A DNA stretch of 64,000 nt, taken from Amycolatopsis circi (lineage in GTDB: Bacteria; Actinomycetota; Actinomycetes; Mycobacteriales; Pseudonocardiaceae). A program made the translations under genes and the position numbers. The stretch covers positions 1 through 64,000 of the forward strand of contig NZ_PQIA01000036.1 of NCBI RefSeq assembly GCF_003385235.1, in the 5' to 3' direction. This document shows, piece after piece, positions 12,701 to 24,500 of the stretch (its first letter is position 1; each line of letters opens with the position of its first letter). The notes beneath the pieces were generated by a model that saw only the letters and a list, made by a program, of their open reading frames with translations, was not told the DNA's origin and made no database searches.

Positions 12701-15580
12701 CACCAGCTGTTCGCGCTCGTCTCGCGGGGCGGTGTACTCCGCGGACGCGGAAATCTCCGGTTCCGGGAGCGCCCGGCGGTCCAGTTTGCCGTGCCGGGTC
12801 AGCGGAAGCTGGTCGAGGCGGACGAACACCGACGGCACCAGATGCGCGGGCAAAGTCCTGGCGAGTCCGCTCCGCAACCCGTCGGAGTCGCCGACGAGGT
12901 ACGCGACGAGCCTGCCGCCGCGCGCGTCGACGGCGGCATCGATAACACCCGGCTGAGCACGCAGTGCGGTCTCGACTTCGCCGGGCTCGATGCGGAAGCC
13001 GCGGACCTTGATCTGGTCGTCGGTCCGGCCGAGGTGTTCCAGCTGACCGTCGGCGGTCCAGCGGGTGCGGTCGCCGGTCCGGTAAAGGCGGGTTCCGGGC
13101 GCGCCGAAGGGATTCGCGACGAACCGGTCGGCGGTCAGGCCCGGTCGGCCGAGGTAGCCGCGCGCGAGCTGGGCGCCGCTGAGGCAGAGTTCGCCCGGGA
13201 CTCCGGCCGGGACGAGCCGGAGCTGTTCGTCGAGAACGTACGCGCCGACGTTCCCCAGCGGACGGCCGATCGACGGCCGCTCCCCGGCCACCAGCGCCCA
13301 CGTCGCGTCCACAGTGGACTCTGTTGGACCGTAGTAGTTTCCGGCGGCTACCCCGCCTCCGGCCAGTTCGTGCCACAGGCTTTCGCCGATGGCCTCGCCG
13401 CCGACCATCAGGAATTCCGGACGCTGCGCGCCGGTAAGCAGTCCGGCGGGCAGCAGCTGGCGCAGGTAGGACGGGGTCACGTCGAGGAAGGCGATGCGTT
13501 CCTCGCGGACGTAGCGGGTCAGCGCGGCCGGGTCGAGCCGGGCTTCGTCGCTGATCAGGTGGAGTTCGTGGCCGTCGGCGAGCAGCAGCGGTCCTTCCCA
13601 CGACGTGTCGAACGACAGCGACGCGGTCAGTGCGACCCGCAACCGTTCGCGACCGAAAGCGGCATGGTGGTTGGCCAGGAGGTTCATCAAGGCCGCGTGC
13701 TCGACCACGACGCCCTTGGGCGTGCCGGTCGAACCGGACGTGTGGATCACGTAGGCGGCATCCGACGGTTGCGGCCGGGCAGGGCGCGGACCGTCGGTGA
13801 ATCCGCCGATGCGGTCCAGCACCACCACCGGCTGCGTGTCGGCCAGCAGCACCTCGATCCGCTCCGCGGGCAGACCGGGATCGATCGACTGGTGCACCGC
13901 ACCGGCTTTGAGAACGGCGAACAACGCGATGATCGCGTCCGCCGAGCGCGGGAGCAGCACGGCCACCACCCGGTCCGGCCCCGCACCCCGGTCGACGAGA
14001 TCCGCGGCGAGCACGTCGGTGCGGGCGGCGAACTCCGCGAAACTCAGCCGGACATCGCCGCAAACCAGCGCGGTCGCCGTGGGCTGGGTCCGGGCCCGGT
14101 GGTCGAGGAGGTCGACGATGGTGCCGTCCGGGACGTCGAGCACCGGGCCGCGCCAGCCGAGCAGCTGGGCTTCCTCGGTCTCGGTGGTCAGCGGCAGATC
14201 GGCGATCCGGCGGCCCGGGTCGGCGCCGATCCCGGCCAGCAGTCGCAGCAGGTGCGCGATCAGCCGGTCGATCGTCCCGACCTCGAACAGTTCGGTGCTG
14301 TATTCCACAAGCCCGGCCAGGCGGCCGTCGGCTTCCTCGAACTCGACGGTGAGGTCGAAGTTGGACGAATCCCGCGCCACGCCGGCCGGTTCGGCGGCCA
14401 GCCCCGGGAACACCGGCCCGGTCCCAGTGGCGTTGTGGAGCAGCACCATGACGTCGAACAACGGGTTGCGGCCGGGGTCGCGGCCCGCGTGCACGGCGTC
14501 GACCACTTCCTCGAACGGCACGTCGTCGTGAGCGAAGGCGTCGAGGACCGACTGCCGCGCCACGGCCAGGTGGTCAGCGAACGAAGCCAACTGGTCGACC
14601 TCCGAGCGCAGGACGACGGTGTTGACGAAGAACCCGACGACCCGCTCCAGCTCCGGACGGTCCCGGCCGGAGACGACGGTGCCGAGCGCGATGTCCTCCT
14701 GGCCGGTGTAGCGCGCGAACAGCGCCTGGCAGGCCGCGAGCAGCACGGTGAACAGCGTGGTTTCCGAGGTGCGCGCCAGTTCCGCGAGCCGCCGGGCCAC
14801 GTCCGCGGGAACGGCGAACTCGCGCACCGCACCGGCCGTGCTGCGGGCGGCCGGACGCGGACGGTCGGTCGGCAAGTCCAGCGGGGTTACGCCGGTCAGC
14901 TGCCGGGTCCAGTGCTCCAGCCCGGCGGCGCGAGTCGGGCGATTATGCTGCCACAGCGCGAAATCCGCATACTGCAACGGTTGCGGCGCCAACTCCGCGC
15001 GCTCGCCGTCGCGATAAAGAAGGCCGAGTTCTTCGGTCAGCACGCCCATCGACGCGCCGTCGGTGGCGATGTGGTGCACGCACACCAGCAGCACGTGCTC
15101 AGCCAGACCAAGGCGCACGAGCACCGCCCGCAACAATGGCCCGTGCGTGAGATCGAACGGCCGCGAATACTCCGCCCGCAGGACAGCGTCGAGGTCTTCC
15201 GGCGCGGCATCCACCGCCGGAAGCGCGACTTCATACGGCGGCTGGACTAGCTGCGCCGGTTCGCCGTCGACCTCGTGGAAGGTCGTGCGCAGCGGTTCAT
15301 GCCGGGCGACCAGCAACCGCAACGCGGTCGCCAATGCCTCGACGTCCAGTTCACCGGTCAACCGCAAGGCGAACGCGCTGTTGTATTCGGGATCGCCCGG
15401 GCGGAGCTGGCTGAAGAACCACAGCCTGCGTTGCGCGGACGACAAGGGGACGGGGCCGGAACGGTCGGCGGCGGCCGGGATCTCCGGCGCGCGACCGGCC
15501 GTTCCGGCCATCCGGCGGCGCAGCGCTTCCTGCAGGTGAGCGGGCAGCGCCGCGATGCGGTCTTCACGGGACGCGGTCAT
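788..15580 (-). CDS. Nonribosomal peptide synthetase B, modules 6-9 (C-A-T, C-A-T-E, C-A-T, C-A-T-E)
   Basis: Giant cytosolic synthetase of 4930 residues that extends the peptide handed over by NRPS-A. Condensation HHxxxDG motifs fall near residues 170 (HHIATDG), 1167, 2636 and 3631. Adenylation TSGSTG cores are near 618, 1620, 3085 and 4087. Carrier GGDS serines are near 986, 1997, 3453 and 4458. Epimerization motifs are near 2177 (HHLVMDG) and 4635 (HHLVVDA). C-domain types match the upstream stereochemistry: LCL-like in modules 6, 7 and 9, and DCL-like ([10 protein letters not shown]) in module 8, after the first E domain. There is no C-terminal thioesterase. The ATG lies 9 nt after the NRPS-A stop, and its Shine-Dalgarno GAGG overlaps that stop (TGAGG), so the two are co-translated. 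Module 7 carries the textbook threonine code DFWNIGMVHK; modules 6 and 8 look basic; module 9 is unassigned. Confidence 0.97.
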   Translation of the reverse strand: MTASREDRIAALPAHLQEALRRRMAGTAGRAPEIPAAADRSGPVPLSSAQRRLWFFSQLRPGDPEYNSAFALRLTGELDVEALATALRLLVARHEPLRTTFHEVDGEPAQLVQPPYEVALPAVDAAPEDLDAVLRAEYSRPFDLTHGPLLRAVLVRLGLAEHVLLVCVHHIATDGASMGVLTEELGLLYRDGERAELAPQPLQYADFALWQHNRPTRAAGLEHWTRQLTGVTPLDLPTDRPRPAARSTAGAVREFAVPADVARRLAELARTSETTLFTVLLAACQALFARYTGQEDIALGTVVSGRDRPELERVVGFFVNTVVLRSEVDQLASFADHLAVARQSVLDAFAHDDVPFEEVVDAVHAGRDPGRNPLFDVMVLLHNATGTGPVFPGLAAEPAGVARDSSNFDLTVEFEEADGRLAGLVEYSTELFEVGTIDRLIAHLLRLLAGIGADPGRRIADLPLTTETEEAQLLGWRGPVLDVPDGTIVDLLDHRARTQPTATALVCGDVRLSFAEFAARTDVLAADLVDRGAGPDRVVAVLLPRSADAIIALFAVLKAGAVHQSIDPGLPAERIEVLLADTQPVVVLDRIGGFTDGPRPARPQPSDAAYVIHTSGSTGTPKGVVVEHAALMNLLANHHAAFGRERLRVALTASLSFDTSWEGPLLLADGHELHLISDEARLDPAALTRYVREERIAFLDVTPSYLRQLLPAGLLTGAQRPEFLMVGGEAIGESLWHELAGGGVAAGNYYGPTESTVDATWALVAGERPSIGRPLGNVGAYVLDEQLRLVPAGVPGELCLSGAQLARGYLGRPGLTADRFVANPFGAPGTRLYRTGDRTRWTADGQLEHLGRTDDQIKVRGFRIEPGEVETALRAQPGVIDAAVDARGGRLVAYLVGDSDGLRSGLARTLPAHLVPSVFVRLDQLPLTRHGKLDRRALPEPEISASAEYTAPRDEREQLVTDVWAEVLGLERVGVDDDFFALGGDSLLGIRVVARLRAELGADVPARLVFTAPTPALLAAQLPDASAPQEAIPLLPRGEGPFEAQLSFAQQRLWFLDEFDPGSTEYVSPTALRLRGNLDVPALNQALTALVARHESLRTTFATVDGRGVQIVHPPHAVDLQAFDGDLDTALAAATGPVDLHTGPLLRAALTRLGPDNHVLTLVLHHIVTDGWSSGVLLSELAVFYAAFTRGDEPELPSLPVQYADYAVWQRNRTDFDGQLSYWRHRLAGLEPLELPTDRPRPAVRTKNGALHEFSVPVGTTARLAELSRQQGSTLFMTLLAACQLLFARWSGQDDVAVGTVVSGRERTELEGLIGFFANTLVLRSTVDPTRDFAEFLGEVRDTVLDAFAHQDVPFDRVVDDVQPERDPSRTPLCQVMVVLHNTPDARPALPGLAVEEVAPPIVTAGFDLAIHFQQTAGRLDAVVNYNTDLFDAATIERLSSWLHLLLAGIAATPEQPLGRLPWITADERDRVLREWNPTAVAAPEPTLHRLFAAQAARTPHAVAVTCEGVELTYRALDRRANRLAHRLIAEGAGPERLVALRLPRSADLVVGILAVLKSGAGYLPIDPDYPAARIEAMLADAQPVCVVDTIAADGQPDTDPGVRVRPENTAYVIYTSGSTGMPKGVLVPHANVTRLFSSTEHWFGFGDQDVWTLFHSYAFDFSVWELWGALLHGGRLVVVPSDTVRSPEEFLALLAEQQVTVLNQTPSAFYRLGALPSAPLSLRYVIFGGEALDPVRLEDWRRRYPAGPQLVNMYGITETTVHVTYRVLDDRATVGVPIPDLRAYVLDACLEPVPPGVTGELYVAGAGLARGYLNRPGLTASRFVADPFGEPGTRMYRTGDLLCWTADGELAYRGRADHQVKIRGFRIELGEVEAALSAHPDVTGAVAVAHGTGDARRLVAYLTGTVPGTTVLREFLARSLPAHMIPAVFVALDELPLNANGKLDHRALPAPGARVENRYVAPRTEIETTLAEVWSTVLGVDQVGVEDNFFGLGGDSILSIQVVSRARQAGLTVTSKDLFQHQTIAELGRVVTTGGPVEQAPEQTGPAPLGPIQSWLFAHLDEPWRLTMSVHLVLSSVDVSRLTAAIADVTARHAALRMRFSLVDGSWQQEPAATESADILRHADLSEVDDIVAAMHDEAVRAQTSLDIVNGPVWRAVLFTFRDRSPQLFLTAHHLVMDGVSWRVLLGDLEHAYQGEPLEPAGSSFAHWARTLADHVRTGGLAGEAEYWRSVLHGTETGLPVDRSGRNTAESARSVSISLGRTETSALLQDVPGAYRTEVNDILLSALARVLARWTGRSQVVLEMEGHGREDVAAPLDLSRTIGWFTAQYPVALTVPGDGWDAILKSVKEQLRAIPNKGVGYEALRYLSESPLRNDPTPQISFNYHGRWDVGTAEDGLYQGRGESLGHDSAPDSVRPYLLDVVGVVESGELHLTWEYSAEVHEEATVRGLADATVEALREIIAHCASAGGRTPSDFPLARLDQATVDRLAGDGREVEDIYPLTSLQAGMVFHSLVDSGSSAYFDQFRLRLAGVRDPRALGEAWQRVVDRTPILRSSTVWDGVDEPVQRVHRGVRVPVGQHDWRGLAPEAQQAELAKLLEADLAAGMDLTTPPLMRLEIARLSDDQVQLLWTSHHVLLDGWSAAQVFGEVCEQYTAIVEGTPAKLTPRRPFRDYLAWLASQDRAAAEEHWREVLDGFAAPTPLPYDRRPREAHRAESGATLLVELSAEESAELRDMAKAAALTVNSVVQGAWALLLARYSGEPDVLFGTTVSGRPPELPGVEAMIGMFINTVPTRVEVRNGQSAAEWLRAIQAEQADARRYDFLALSQLQTFTGIPAGAALFDSVVVFENYPIEDSGQDGVRVLDVDSLDTTSYPLNLTAYLHDRLGLELSYDPKLFDETTAQRLAGHLAQLVRAIAADPHRRVGSLSPLTAGERNHVLALGHGDSADLPAETVLDVFDATVARMPHETALVFHDTVLDYAEVDARATRLAEELIERGAGPERVVAVMLPRSAEAVIAALAIFKAGAVYLPIDADLPAERVRFLLDDARPVVVLGRPDESYAPPAPLSKRPDADTAAYVIYTSGSTGTPKGVVVEHRALVNLLVAHRAVFLDRGRERTALTASLAFDASWEPLLAMIDGHELHVLDDDTRLDPRALVRAVRAHGLNLLDLTPAYLQQLLDAGLATGEVRPRTVITGGEAATETLWRQLAAADVTGHNYYGPTEATVDSIHAPVTGDQPLIGRPLTNFRAYVLGDTGEPVPPGLPGELFLAGPQLARGYLGRPGLTADRFVADPFGPPGERMYRTGDQVRWTADGSLDYLGRVDDQVKIRGFRVEPGEIETVLRRHPAIADVTVIAREGRLVAYVVGEAQGLREWTRERLPEHLVPSAFVSLDALPLNRNGKLDRRALPAPGRAGTAEYVAPRTAVEQRLAAIWADVLGIDRVGADDSFFELGGDSILSMRITSRVRAEFGVEVSPRMLFSAPTLSQFAAELPVEQAAAEAIPVVARDGALPLSFAQQRLWFLDEFEPGGLEYISPTALRLRGELDIDALRRALTTVVARHESLRTTFDAIEGHAVQIIHEPAPIELPVADFDETVLAREALRPFDLRTGPLLRARLFREETGDHVLLLVLHHIVTDGWSAGVLAAELDTCYSAYVRGEEPQLPALPVQYADFAAWQRDFLDSLDLAEQLDHWRDRLAGLAPLELPTDRPRPAVRTSEGDWYGFAIPAEVAANLRELAGTRHGTLFMTLVAAFQVVLSRWCGQEDVAVGTVTAGRERAELERLIGFFVNTLVLRSTVDSRGSFRELLGDVRDTVLDAFAHQDVPFERVVDAAQPVRDPSRTPLFQAMVVLQNTGDRPGGGSLVAEEVALPATTATFDLLVQFEEDGGSLHAAINYATGLFDASTIERLAGRLLTALTVLAAQPDEPMASLPLLPQSEVDQLRAWNDTAAADSGASLAQLVEAQAARTPDAPALVSDSGEITFAELNARANQLARLLIDRGTGAERIVAVRLPRSTALVVTELAISKTGAAFLPVDPGYPAERIEFMLRDADPVFVVDSALDAGEYADTNLDVPVDPEQPAYVIYTSGSTGRPKGVVVPNAGLATLAAATIGHFQVRPGDRVLAFSSPSFDASVVELCLTLSAGAALVVPPEGPLLGAHLAEVLTGHRITHAVFPPVALATVPDVPLPDLRTVVVAGDVCPAELVARWAPGRRMINAYGPTECTVAVSWSEPLSPGGPPPIGKAIRNTETYVLDAELRQVPIGSSGELYVRSAGLARGYLSRPGLTADRFVANPFGPPGSRMYRTGDVVRQTAAGDLEFAGRVDHQVKIRGFRVELGEIEAALRKHPEVREAVVVAREAGGHKRLVAYVVGETAQLRSFLGETLPDYLVPSVFVPLDAIPASPNGKIDRAGLPEPDLSELQTAEYVAPGTELEELLANVWAEVLGIPQVGATDNFFELGGDSLLSIQVVHRARQAGLAMRSKDLFTHQTVAELASVVQPADAPEDDREAVVGSVPLTPIQRWFLDSSPANPAHFNQSVLIELNGPVDEEILRQAIDALVAQHDALRLRFEQAADGWTQHNDPVDSGSVLRRVSTVDLESAAEDAQASFDLARPPHLRALVSDGAENPLLFLVAHHLVVDAVSWGILLEDLERAYRQIEAGEKPDLGPKTTSFRDWARRLREFAESGALDGERAHWTRDLPGCEIPADRAGAAPEPQELVTIRVDERDTDALLHLAPGAYRTRINDVLLTALAWTLNRWTGEPAVAVDLEGHGREEILDDVDLTRTVGWFTTLFPVALEVDPAASWRNLVKSVRRQLRAVPGNGFGHGVLRSFRFPDLGRSAPRVAFNYLGQGENTGSGDGLFRRSLPPLGRDQDPANRSPHALEVVGGVREGKLEFSWYYQPDQHSRATVAGVAAGFADALRAIAADCRGGEA
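791..5064 (-). other. NRPS-B module 9 (C-A-T-E), terminal module, hydrophobic residue
   Basis: LCL-type C domain (HHIVTDGWS), A domain, T domain (GGDSLLSIQ) and E domain. The pocket reads D A V V V A A V A K. Ala at 301 and 322 is often seen in aromatic pockets, but this code is not one I can assign. The terminal E domain has [10 protein letters not shown] in place of HHxxxDG, while GHGREE, RTVGWFT and FNYLG are kept. No TE or further C domain follows. Confidence 0.7.
5065..8104 (-). other. NRPS-B module 8 (C-A-T), basic amino acid predicted
   Basis: DCL-type C domain ([10 protein letters not shown] start, HHVLLDGWS), as expected after an epimerizing module, then A and T (GGDSILSM). The pocket reads D A E D I G Y V D K, with position 239 dependent on a gap choice. 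It closely resembles module 6 and again has Asp at 278 and 331, so a basic residue is predicted. No E domain. Confidence 0.7.
8105..12489 (-). other. NRPS-B module 7 (C-A-T-E), threonine, converted to D
   Basis: LCL-type C domain (HHIVTDGWS), A domain, T domain (GGDSILSIQ) and E domain ([23 protein letters not shown]). The pocket reads D235 F236 W239 N278 I299 G301 M322 V330 H331 K517, identical to the canonical L-Thr code. The E domain predicts D-Thr or D-allo-Thr in the product. This is the most secure specificity call in the cluster. Confidence 0.85.
12490..15580 (-). other. NRPS-B module 6 (C-A-T), basic amino acid predicted
   Basis: LCL-type C domain ([11 protein letters not shown] start, HHIATDG), A domain and T domain (GGDSLL). 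Pocket residues read by motif alignment are D235 T236 E239 D278 M299 G301 Y322 V330 D331 K517. Acidic residues at 278 and 331 are usual in pockets for Lys, Orn, Arg or Dab. Position 239 depends on a one-residue gap choice in FDTSWEG. There is no E domain, so an L residue is expected. Boundaries are approximate. Confidence 0.7.
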
Positions 15581-15589
15581 GGGGAGTCC

Positions 15590-18500
15590 TCACGATTCCA
15601 GTTCTGCGGCAAGCCGTTCCAGCTCGCTGAGTACGAGGTCTTCGACGGTTTCGGCCAGCGCCGCGACGGTGCGCGCGGCCAGCACGTCGGCCGGGGTGAG
15701 CCGGACGTCGAAGAGCGCGCTGGCTTTGGCGGAAATGTGCAGGCTGCGCAGCGAATCGCCGCCCAGGGAGAAGAAGTTGTCCCGCGTGCCGACGCGCTCC
15801 GCGCCGAGCACCTCGGCCCAGATCCCGGCGAGCGCGCGCTCGGTCTCCGTCGCCGGTTCGACGTGCCCGGCCTCCGCCGCCCGCGGGGCAGGCAGCGCCC
15901 GCCGGTCGAGCTTTCCGTTGGTGCTCACCGGAAGCCGGTCGAGCGCGACGAACGCCGACGGCACCAGGTAGTCCGGCAGGGACCGGGCCAGGAACTCCCG
16001 GAGCACGGATTCTTCGGCCGCCGAAACCACATAGGCGACCAGTTGCTTCACGCCCGGCTGGTCCTCCCGGACGAGCACCGCGGCCTGCGCGACGTCCGGA
16101 TGCTTCGCCAGCACGGCCTCGACCTCGCCCGGTTCGACCCGGAATCCGCGCAGTTTGACCTGGTCGTCGCGGCGGCCGAGGAATTCGAGCGTGCCGTCCG
16201 GCGTCCAGCGGACGAGGTCGCCGGTGCGGTACATCCGTTCCCCCGGCGGGCCGTCCGGGTCGGCGACGAACCGGTCCGCGGTCAGGCCGGGCCGGCTCCG
16301 GTAGCCCCGAGCCAGTCCCGCGCCGGCCAGGCACAGCTCGCCCGGCACGCCCGGCGGCACCGGGCGCAGGTCCGCGTCGAGGACCCGGGCGCGGACGCCG
16401 TCCAGCGGGCGGCCGATCGGGATCCGGTCCGGCACCGTTCCGTCCATCGGGTGCGCCGTGGCGAAGACGGTCGTCTCGGTCGGGCCGTAGCCGTCGACGA
16501 TCCGCAGCCCCGGACACGCCGCCAGCACCCGCCGTACCGCCTCCGCCGGGACGACGTCGCCGCCGGTCCAGACCTCGCGCAGGCCGGTGAAGCACTCCGG
16601 CGTCTCTTGGGCGAGGATCCGGAACAGCCCGGCGGTGACCCACACCGCGGTCAGGCCGTGCTCGCGGACGAGGCCGCGCAGCAGCGGCGCGTCGAGGCCG
16701 GTGTCCGGGCCGGTGACGACCCAGCCACCGGTGAGCAGCGGCACCCACAGCTCGTAGGTCGTGGCGTCGAACGCGAGCGGCGAATGCAGCAGGACCCGCT
16801 CGTGCGCCCCGCTGCGGAACCGGCGGTCGGCGGCCAGCGCCGCGATGTCGCGGTGGCGCACCACCACGCCCTTCGGCACCCCGGAGGAACCGGACGTGTA
16901 CATCACGCAAGCCGCCTGATCCGGGTCGACGGTGACATCCGGGTCGCTGTCCGGCTCATCGTCCACCGAGGACAGCAGAACCGTCTGGCCGAGCGGATGT
17001 TCTTCCGCCGCGACGATGAACCGGACACCGTCGAGCAGCACCCGCTGCCGCTCGAGCGGAGCGCGCGCGTCGATCGGCAGGTACGCGCCGCCCGCCTTGG
17101 CCACGGCCAGCTCGGCGACCGCCGCGGCCGCGTGGTCCACGGCGAGCCCGACCGGTTCCTCCGGCCGCAGCCCGAGTCCGGCCAGCCGGTTCGCGAGCCG
17201 GTTGGCCCGCCGGTTCAGCTCGGCGTAGGTGACCGGTTCGCCGCCGAGGACGGCCGCGAGCGCGTTCGGCCGCTGCCGGACCTGCTCGGCGAACAGTTCG
17301 GGCAGCGACCGGGGCTCCGGTTCGCCGCAGGTGTCGGCCCGCTCGGCGAGGAGCTGGGTCTCCGCCGCCGTGACGACCGGGACCGCGCCGAGCGCGCGGG
17401 CGCCGTCCGCGGTCAGGCCGCTGAGGATTTCCAGCAGCCGGGCGGACAGGTCTGTCACCGTCGCGGGATCGAAGAGCGCCGGGTCGTAGCCGACGTCCAC
17501 CGACAGCTCCGCACCGGGTGAGGCGACCACGGTGATCGGGAAGTTCGTCGTCTCCCGCGCGGACAGGTCGCGCACGGTCAGGCCGTGTCCCGCCGCCGCG
17601 CCGGTGATCGGGTAGTTCTCGAACACCACGAGGCTGTCGCACAGGTTCACCCCGCCCGGCAGGCCCGCCCAGCCCTGGACCCGCGCGAGCGGGACGTGCC
17701 CGTGCCCGCGCGCTTCGGCTTGGGCCGCTTGCAATTTGGCGAGCCAGTCCGCGACGGGAACGCCGCGGTCCACGGCGACCCGGACCGGCAGGGTGTTGAT
17801 GAAGATGCCGGGAATGTCGTCCACCCCGGGCACTTCGGCCGGACGACCGGACGCGGTGGCGCCGAATACCACGTCGGTTTGTCCACTGTAGACCGCCAGC
17901 AGCAGCGCCCAGGCTCCCTGCAGCACGACGTTGTGCGTGAGGCCGTGGCGTTTGACGAACGCGTCCAGCCGGGCGGTGGCGGGCCGGTCCAGGCGGACGG
18001 GCAGCCACTCCGCCGAGCACGCGGCGTGGCCGGACGGCGGGGTCCGGTCGCTCGGCAGCTGCGTCGGGCCTTCGATTCCGGCGAGTGCGGTGCGCCAGAA
18101 CTGTTCGGCGGCCGCCTGGTCGTGCTCGCCCAGCCAGGCGAGGTAGTCGCGGAACGGCGGCCGCGACGGCAGCGGTTGCCTGGCGTAGGCGGTGCAGACG
18201 TCTGAGAGGATCTGGAACACGCTCCAGCCGTCGAGCAGCACGTGATGGAACGTCCAGAGCACCTGGACTTCCGTTTCCGACAGCCGCGCCAGCGTGACGC
18301 GGGCCAGCGGGGCGACGGCCAGGTCGAGGCCCTGCGCGCGGTCTTCGGCGAGCAGCCGCGCCAGCTCCGCCTCGTGCCCGTCGAGGTCGGTCCAGTCGAG
18401 CTGCCGCACCGGCAGTTCGGCCTCGCGGTGCACGACCTGGACCGGTTCCTCCACGCCCGTCCAGACGAACGACGTGCGCAGGACCGGCGTGCGGTTCACG

Positions 18501-21500
18501 ACCTGCTGCCACGCCTTGCCGAGCCTTTGCGGGTCGGTGACCCCTTCGAGCACGAAGGTGGCCTGCTCGAAGTACATGCCCTGGGCCGTCTGCGAGAGGC
18601 CGTGGAAGACCATTCCGCCCTGCATCGGCGTCAACGGGTAGATGTCCTCGACGTTCCGGTCCGCGACCAGGTGGTCCACAGTGGACTGATCGAGTGCGGC
18701 CAGCGGGAAGTCGCACGGGGTGCGCCCGCCCGCGCCCGGTTCGGCGCAGTGCGCGATGATTTCCCGCAGTGCCTTCAACGTCTGCTCGGCCAGGGTTTCG
18801 ACGGTGTCGCCTGCGGTGGCGTGAGACCAGGTCAGCTCCAACACTCCCGCTTCGACCCGGCCGACGACGTCGAGCACGTGGGTCCGACGCGCGTCCGGGT
18901 CAACGTCGGCGTCCAGGCTGCCGACACGGAACAGTCCGCCTTCGGCACTGCTGAACTGGCCGAGGTAGTTGAAGCTCACCTGCGGGTCGATCTCCGGAGC
19001 CGTGCCAGTCAGATACCGCAGCGCGCCGTAGCCGATGCCCCGCCGCGGGATCGCGCGCAGCTGTTCCTTGACGGCCTTGAGCGCGGGGCCCCAGTCGTCC
19101 GGGACATCCAGCGCGACCGGGAACATGCTGGTGAACCAGCCGACCGTCCGGGACAGATCGATGCCCGCGAACAGGTCCTCGCGGCCGTGGCCTTCGAGGT
19201 CGATCACCGGGGTTTCGCCGGTCCAGTCCCGCAGAACGCGGCCCAGCGCGGTCAGCAGCACGTCGTTGACCTGCGTGCGGTAGACCTCGGGGACGTCCTG
19301 CAGCAGCGCCCGGGTTTCCTCATCGGTGAGGCGGACGGTGACCTCGCGAGTGTCCGCGATGAGGCCCGGGGCGCCCGGACGCACCGGCGGCAGAGACTGC
19401 CAGTGAGCGAGTTCGTCGTCGAAACCGCCTGCCTCGGCGTGTTCGGCGAGCCGCCGGGACCAGGCGAGGAATGACGTCGTCTTCGGTTCGAGGGCTTCGC
19501 CCCGATAGGCGGTTTCCAAGTCCTCCAAGAGAATTCGCCACGAGACACCGTCGATCACCAAGTGGTGCGCGGCCAGCAGGAGCCGTCGCCCGTCGAGGAC
19601 CGCGTTCAGCAGCGGACCCCGCTTCACCTCGAACGAGGGCTCGCCGACGAGCAGTTCCACCGGGCCGACCGGATCGTTGTGCTGAGTTTGATCGAACCGC
19701 AGGCGCAGCGCGTCATGGTGCGCCCAGACCGCTTCGAGAGCGCGACGCAGCGCTGGCTCGTCGACATCTTCGGCGAATTCCAGCACCACCCGCTGGTCGA
19801 ACCGCTCCGGCTGGGTCTCGAAGTACCAGCGCTGGATCGGCGTGAGCGGCGCTTCGCCGACGACTGGGCCCTGCTCGGCTTTCGGCCCGTGATCGCCTCC
19901 GGCGTGCGCGGCCAAGGCGGCCAGCGTCGGATGCCGGAATACCTCGTGCGGCAAGAGGATCAGCCCGGCGCGACGGGCGCGGGAGACGACCTGGATGCTG
20001 AGGATCGAATCGCCGCCGAGTTCGAAGAAGTTCGTCTCGGCTCCGACGTCCTCGACGCCGAGCACCTCGGACCAGATCCCGGCCAGGACCCGTTCGGCCT
20101 CCGTCGCCGGGGCGGTGCGGGTGCCGGTCGTGCCGAAGTCCGGGGCGGGCAGCGCGTGACGGTCGAGTTTTCCGTTGCCGGTCAACGGCAATCGGTCGAG
20201 CCGGACGAACGCGGCCGGGACCAGGTAGTCAGGCAGGGTCTTCCCGAGGAATGCGGGCAGTTCGTCCGCCTCACCGGTGTAGTAGGCGACGAGCCGCTTG
20301 ACGCCGTGGTCCTCGCGGGCCAGCACCTCGGCCTGGGAGATCCCGGGATGCGCGGCCAGCGCGGCCTCGACCTCGCCCGGTTCGATCCGGAACCCGCGGA
20401 TCTTGACCTGCTCGTCCGCGCGGCCGGCGAAGTCCAGTTCTCCCCGCGCGGTCCAGCGGACGAGGTCGCCGGTGCGGTACATCCGCTCCCCCGGCGGCCC
20501 GAACGGATCGGGCAGGAACCGCTCGGCGGTCAGGCCGGGAGCGCCGTGGTAGCCGCGCGCCAGGCCCGCGCCGGCGAGGTGCAGTTCGCCGAGCGCTCCC
20601 GGCGGCACCGGCCGCAGGTCGGGGCCGAGGACGTATGCCCGCGTGTTGTCCAGCGGCTTCCCGATCGGCACGACGTCCGGCACCGGGCCGAGCACCGGAT
20701 GCGACAGCGCGAACGTCGTCGTCTCGGTCGGGCCGTAGACGTCCACGACGGTCGTGTCCGGGCAGGCTTCCCGCACCCGTCGCACCGCGGCCGACGGAAC
20801 CGCGTCGCCACCGGTCCAGACTTCTTGCAGCCCGCGGAAGATCTCCGGCGCTTCGCGGGCCGCGAGCCGGAACAGGCCGGTGGTGAGGAACGCGCAGCCG
20901 ACGCGGTATTCGGCGAACAGGCGGCCCATCGTTTCGAGGTCGAGGTCACCAGGCGGGGCGACGACGACCGTGCCGCCGTTGAGCAACGGCACCCAGAGTT
21001 CGTACGTCGAGGCGTCGAAGGCCTGCGAGGCGTGCAGCAGGATTCGGTGGTGTGCCGCGAAACGCCGGTCGGCGGCCAGCGCCACGATGTCGCGGCGGCT
21101 GGGTGCGACGCCCTTCGGTTTTCCGGTCGATCCGGAGGTGTACATGACGTACGCCAGGTTGGCCGGATCTGCCTTCGGGAGCTTCGCGGCCGCGGTTTGC
21201 TCTCCGGGAACGACGGTGGGTCCACTGTGGACCTTGCTCGCGGTATCGCGCCAAGTGTCGTCAGTGACGAGGATCTTCACGCCGGACAGGAGAGTCTTGA
21301 GCCGCGGCTCGGGTGCGCGGGTGTCCAGCGGCAGGTACGCGGCACCGGCTTTGATGATCGCGAGTTCGGCGACGACCAGCCCGGGCGAACGGTCCATCAG
21401 CACGCCGACGAGCGTTTCCGGCTCGGCGCCGAGCGAGACCAGATATCGGGCGAGCCGGTCGGATCGCTGGTCCAGCTCCGCGTAGGTCAGGCGGATTCCG

Positions 21501-24500
21501 TCGCCGGTCACCGCGACCGCTTCCGGCGCCTGCCGGACTTGCGCGGCGAACAGGTCGGCCAGGTCGTCTTCCGGGGGCGGCTGGCTGGTGTCGTTCCAGT
21601 CGACCAACACCCGGTGGCGTTCCGCCTCGGTGAGCAGGTCGATGTCTTCCAGCGATCCCGGGCCCGCGCTGAAGGCGTCGAGCACGGCGAGGAGCTGCCG
21701 GGTGATCCGCTCGGCGGTCTCGGTGTCGAACAGGTCGGGGTCGTAGCCGACGTCGAGGGTCAGCTGCTCCCCCGGCGACGCGACGACGCTGATCGGGTAG
21801 TTCGTCGTCTCGGCGGCGTCGACGTCGCGCAGCCGCAACCCGGGCGTTGACGCGTTGTCGATCGGATAGTTCTCGAAGACCACGATGCTGTCGAAAAGGC
21901 CTCCGCTGCAACCGCTCCAGGCCTGGAGCTTGGTCAGCGGAAGGTGGCCGTAACGGCGGGATTCGACCTGCGCGGACTGCAATTGAGCCAGCCACTCGGT
22001 CACGTCCGCCCCAGTCACGGTGACCCGCACGGGCAGGGTATTGATGAAGATGCCGGTGATGTCGTCCGCGCCGGGCAGATCGACCGGACGCCCGGAAACC
22101 GTGGTGCCGAAGCAGACGTCGCGCTCGCCGCTGAGCCGGGCCAGCACCAGCGCCCACGCGCCCTGCAGGACGGTATTGAGCGTGAGACCGGCCCGGCGAG
22201 CGAAGTCCCGCAACCGTCCGGAGTTTTCGACCGGCACGCGCAGCCATTCCGATGACCGGCTCGTGTGCGCCTGTGCGGGTGCCCGGTCGTAGGGCAGCCG
22301 GGCCGGGGCGACGAGACTGCCGAGTTCGCGCCGCCAGTGTTCCTCGGCCGCCGCGTCGTCCTGCCGGTCCAGCCAAGCGACGTAGTCGCGGAAGGGCGGG
22401 CGCTCGGGCAGTTCGGCGCGGGAGTAGGCGGCGAAGACATCGGACAGCACGCCGAAGACGCTCCAGCCGTCGAGCAGGACGTGATGGAACGTCCACAGCA
22501 CGCGGACCTCGGTGTCCGACAGTCGCGCGAAAGCCAGGCGCAGCAACGGCATTTCCGTGAAGTCGAGCCCTTGGGCGCGGTCTGCGGCGAGCAGGTCCTG
22601 CCACGACTGGTCGCGTTCGTCCGGGGTCCGGTCTCGCCAGTCGTGCCGGGCGATCGGGACCGGGACCTGCCGCTGCACGACCTGGACCGGCTCGGGCACG
22701 CCCTCCCAGGCGATCCGCGTCCGCAGTACCGGCGTCCGGTCGACCACCTGCTGCCATGCCCGTTCCAGCGCGGCCAGATCGTCGACGCCGTCGAGCACGA
22801 ACCCGACCTGCTGGAAATAGACGCGCTCCCCGGGCTGGGACAGCGCGTGGAACACCATCCCGGACTGCATCGGCGTCAGCGGGTAGATGTCCTCGACCTC
22901 GCGGCCGTCGCCCACTAGCTCGTCCACAGTGGACTGGTCGAGCACGGCCAGCGGGAAGTCCGACGGCGTCCGGCCGCCCGCTCCCGGCTCGGCACAATGC
23001 CGGATGATCTCGCGCAAAGCAGTGGTCATCGCGGCGGCCAGCGTGTCCATAGTGGACTGATGGTGGACGCCTTCCGCGTAGTACCAGGTCAATTCCAGCT
23101 CGCCGGTCTCGACGCGGCCGACGACGTCCAGCAGATGCGCGCGAGCCGAGCGCGGGCTTTCGTCGGACTCCAGCCGGCCGGAGCCGAACTGGCCCAGGTA
23201 GTTGAAGCTCACCTGCGGGTCGATCTCCGGTGCCGTGCCGGTCAGGTACCGCAGCGCGCCGTAGCCGATCCCGCGCCGCGGCACCGCGCGCAGTTGCTCC
23301 TTGACGGACTTGAGCGCCGTGCCCCAGTCGTCCGGGACGTCCAGCGCCACCGGGAAGACCGTGGTGAACCAGCCGACCGTCCGGGACAGGTCGACGTCGT
23401 CGAACAGCTCTTCGCGCCCGTGGCCTTCCAGATCGACCACGGCCGTCCCGCCGGTCCAGTCGCGCAGGACCCGGCCGAGGGCAGCCAGCAGCACGTCGTT
23501 GACCTGCGTCCGATAGACCGCAGGAACGTCTCGCAGCAGTGCCCTGGTCTCCGCCGCGGACAGCCGGACGGTCACCGAACGCATCGAAGCGACGGTCGAG
23601 TCGCCCCGGCCGTCGACCGGCAGCGTGGTCCGACCGGACACGGCCCGCCAGTAGCCGAGTTCGTCGTCGAACCCGCCTGCGGCAGCGTGCTCGGCGAGCC
23701 GGAGCGCCCAGTCGCGGAAGGACGTCGTCCGGGGGCCAAGATCGATCGGTTTGCCCTCCAGCACTTGGTGGTAAGCACGTTCGAAGTCTTCGAGGAGCAC
23801 GCGCCACGAGACGCCGTCGACCACGAGGTGGTGCACGGAGAGCCGGTCCTGCTCGAAGCGGACCAGCGGTGCCTCAGCGCCGACCGGGCCGTTTTCCTGG
23901 AGCCAATGGGTTTCGCCGCGGGCGAAGCGCATCCGGAGCGCGTCGTGGTGCGTCAGCAGGGCCTCAACGGCTGCGTTCGCCGCGTCCGAATCGACAGTTC
24001 CCAGACGAACGAACTGGTGGAAGTGGTCCGGCTCGGCGGTTTGCGTCGTGAAGAACCATTGCTGGATCGGGGTGAGCGGCACCGGGCCGTGGACCGGGCC
24101 GCGCTCGACCGCCGCCGTCGCGGTGCGGGCCGCCGTGGCGAGCGCGGCCGGGGTGCGGTGCGCGAACAGGTCGCCGGGCTGCAGTTCCAACCCGGCCCGG
24201 CGGGCGCGGGAGACCACCTGCATGCTGAGGATCGAGTCGCCGCCCAGTTCGAAGAAGTCGTCCGTCGCGCCGACGCGTTCGACACCGAGCACGTCGGCCC
24301 AGATCTCCGCGATCGTGCGTTCGCGCTCGGTCCGCGGCGCGACGTGGTCCCGCGCGCCGAACTCGGGCATCGGCAACGCCTGCCGGTCGAGCTTCCCGTT
24401 GACGTTCACCGGGAACCGCTCCAGCCGGACGAACGCGGCGGGCACCATGTAGTCCGGCAGGGTCCGGCCGAGGAACTCGGCCAGACCATCGGTCTCGCCG

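Noticed and set aside
788-15580. Integrated thioesterase or reductase domain at the end of NRPS-B
   Set aside because: After the last E domain the protein ends within a few dozen residues. No GxSxG hydrolase or Rossmann motif is present.
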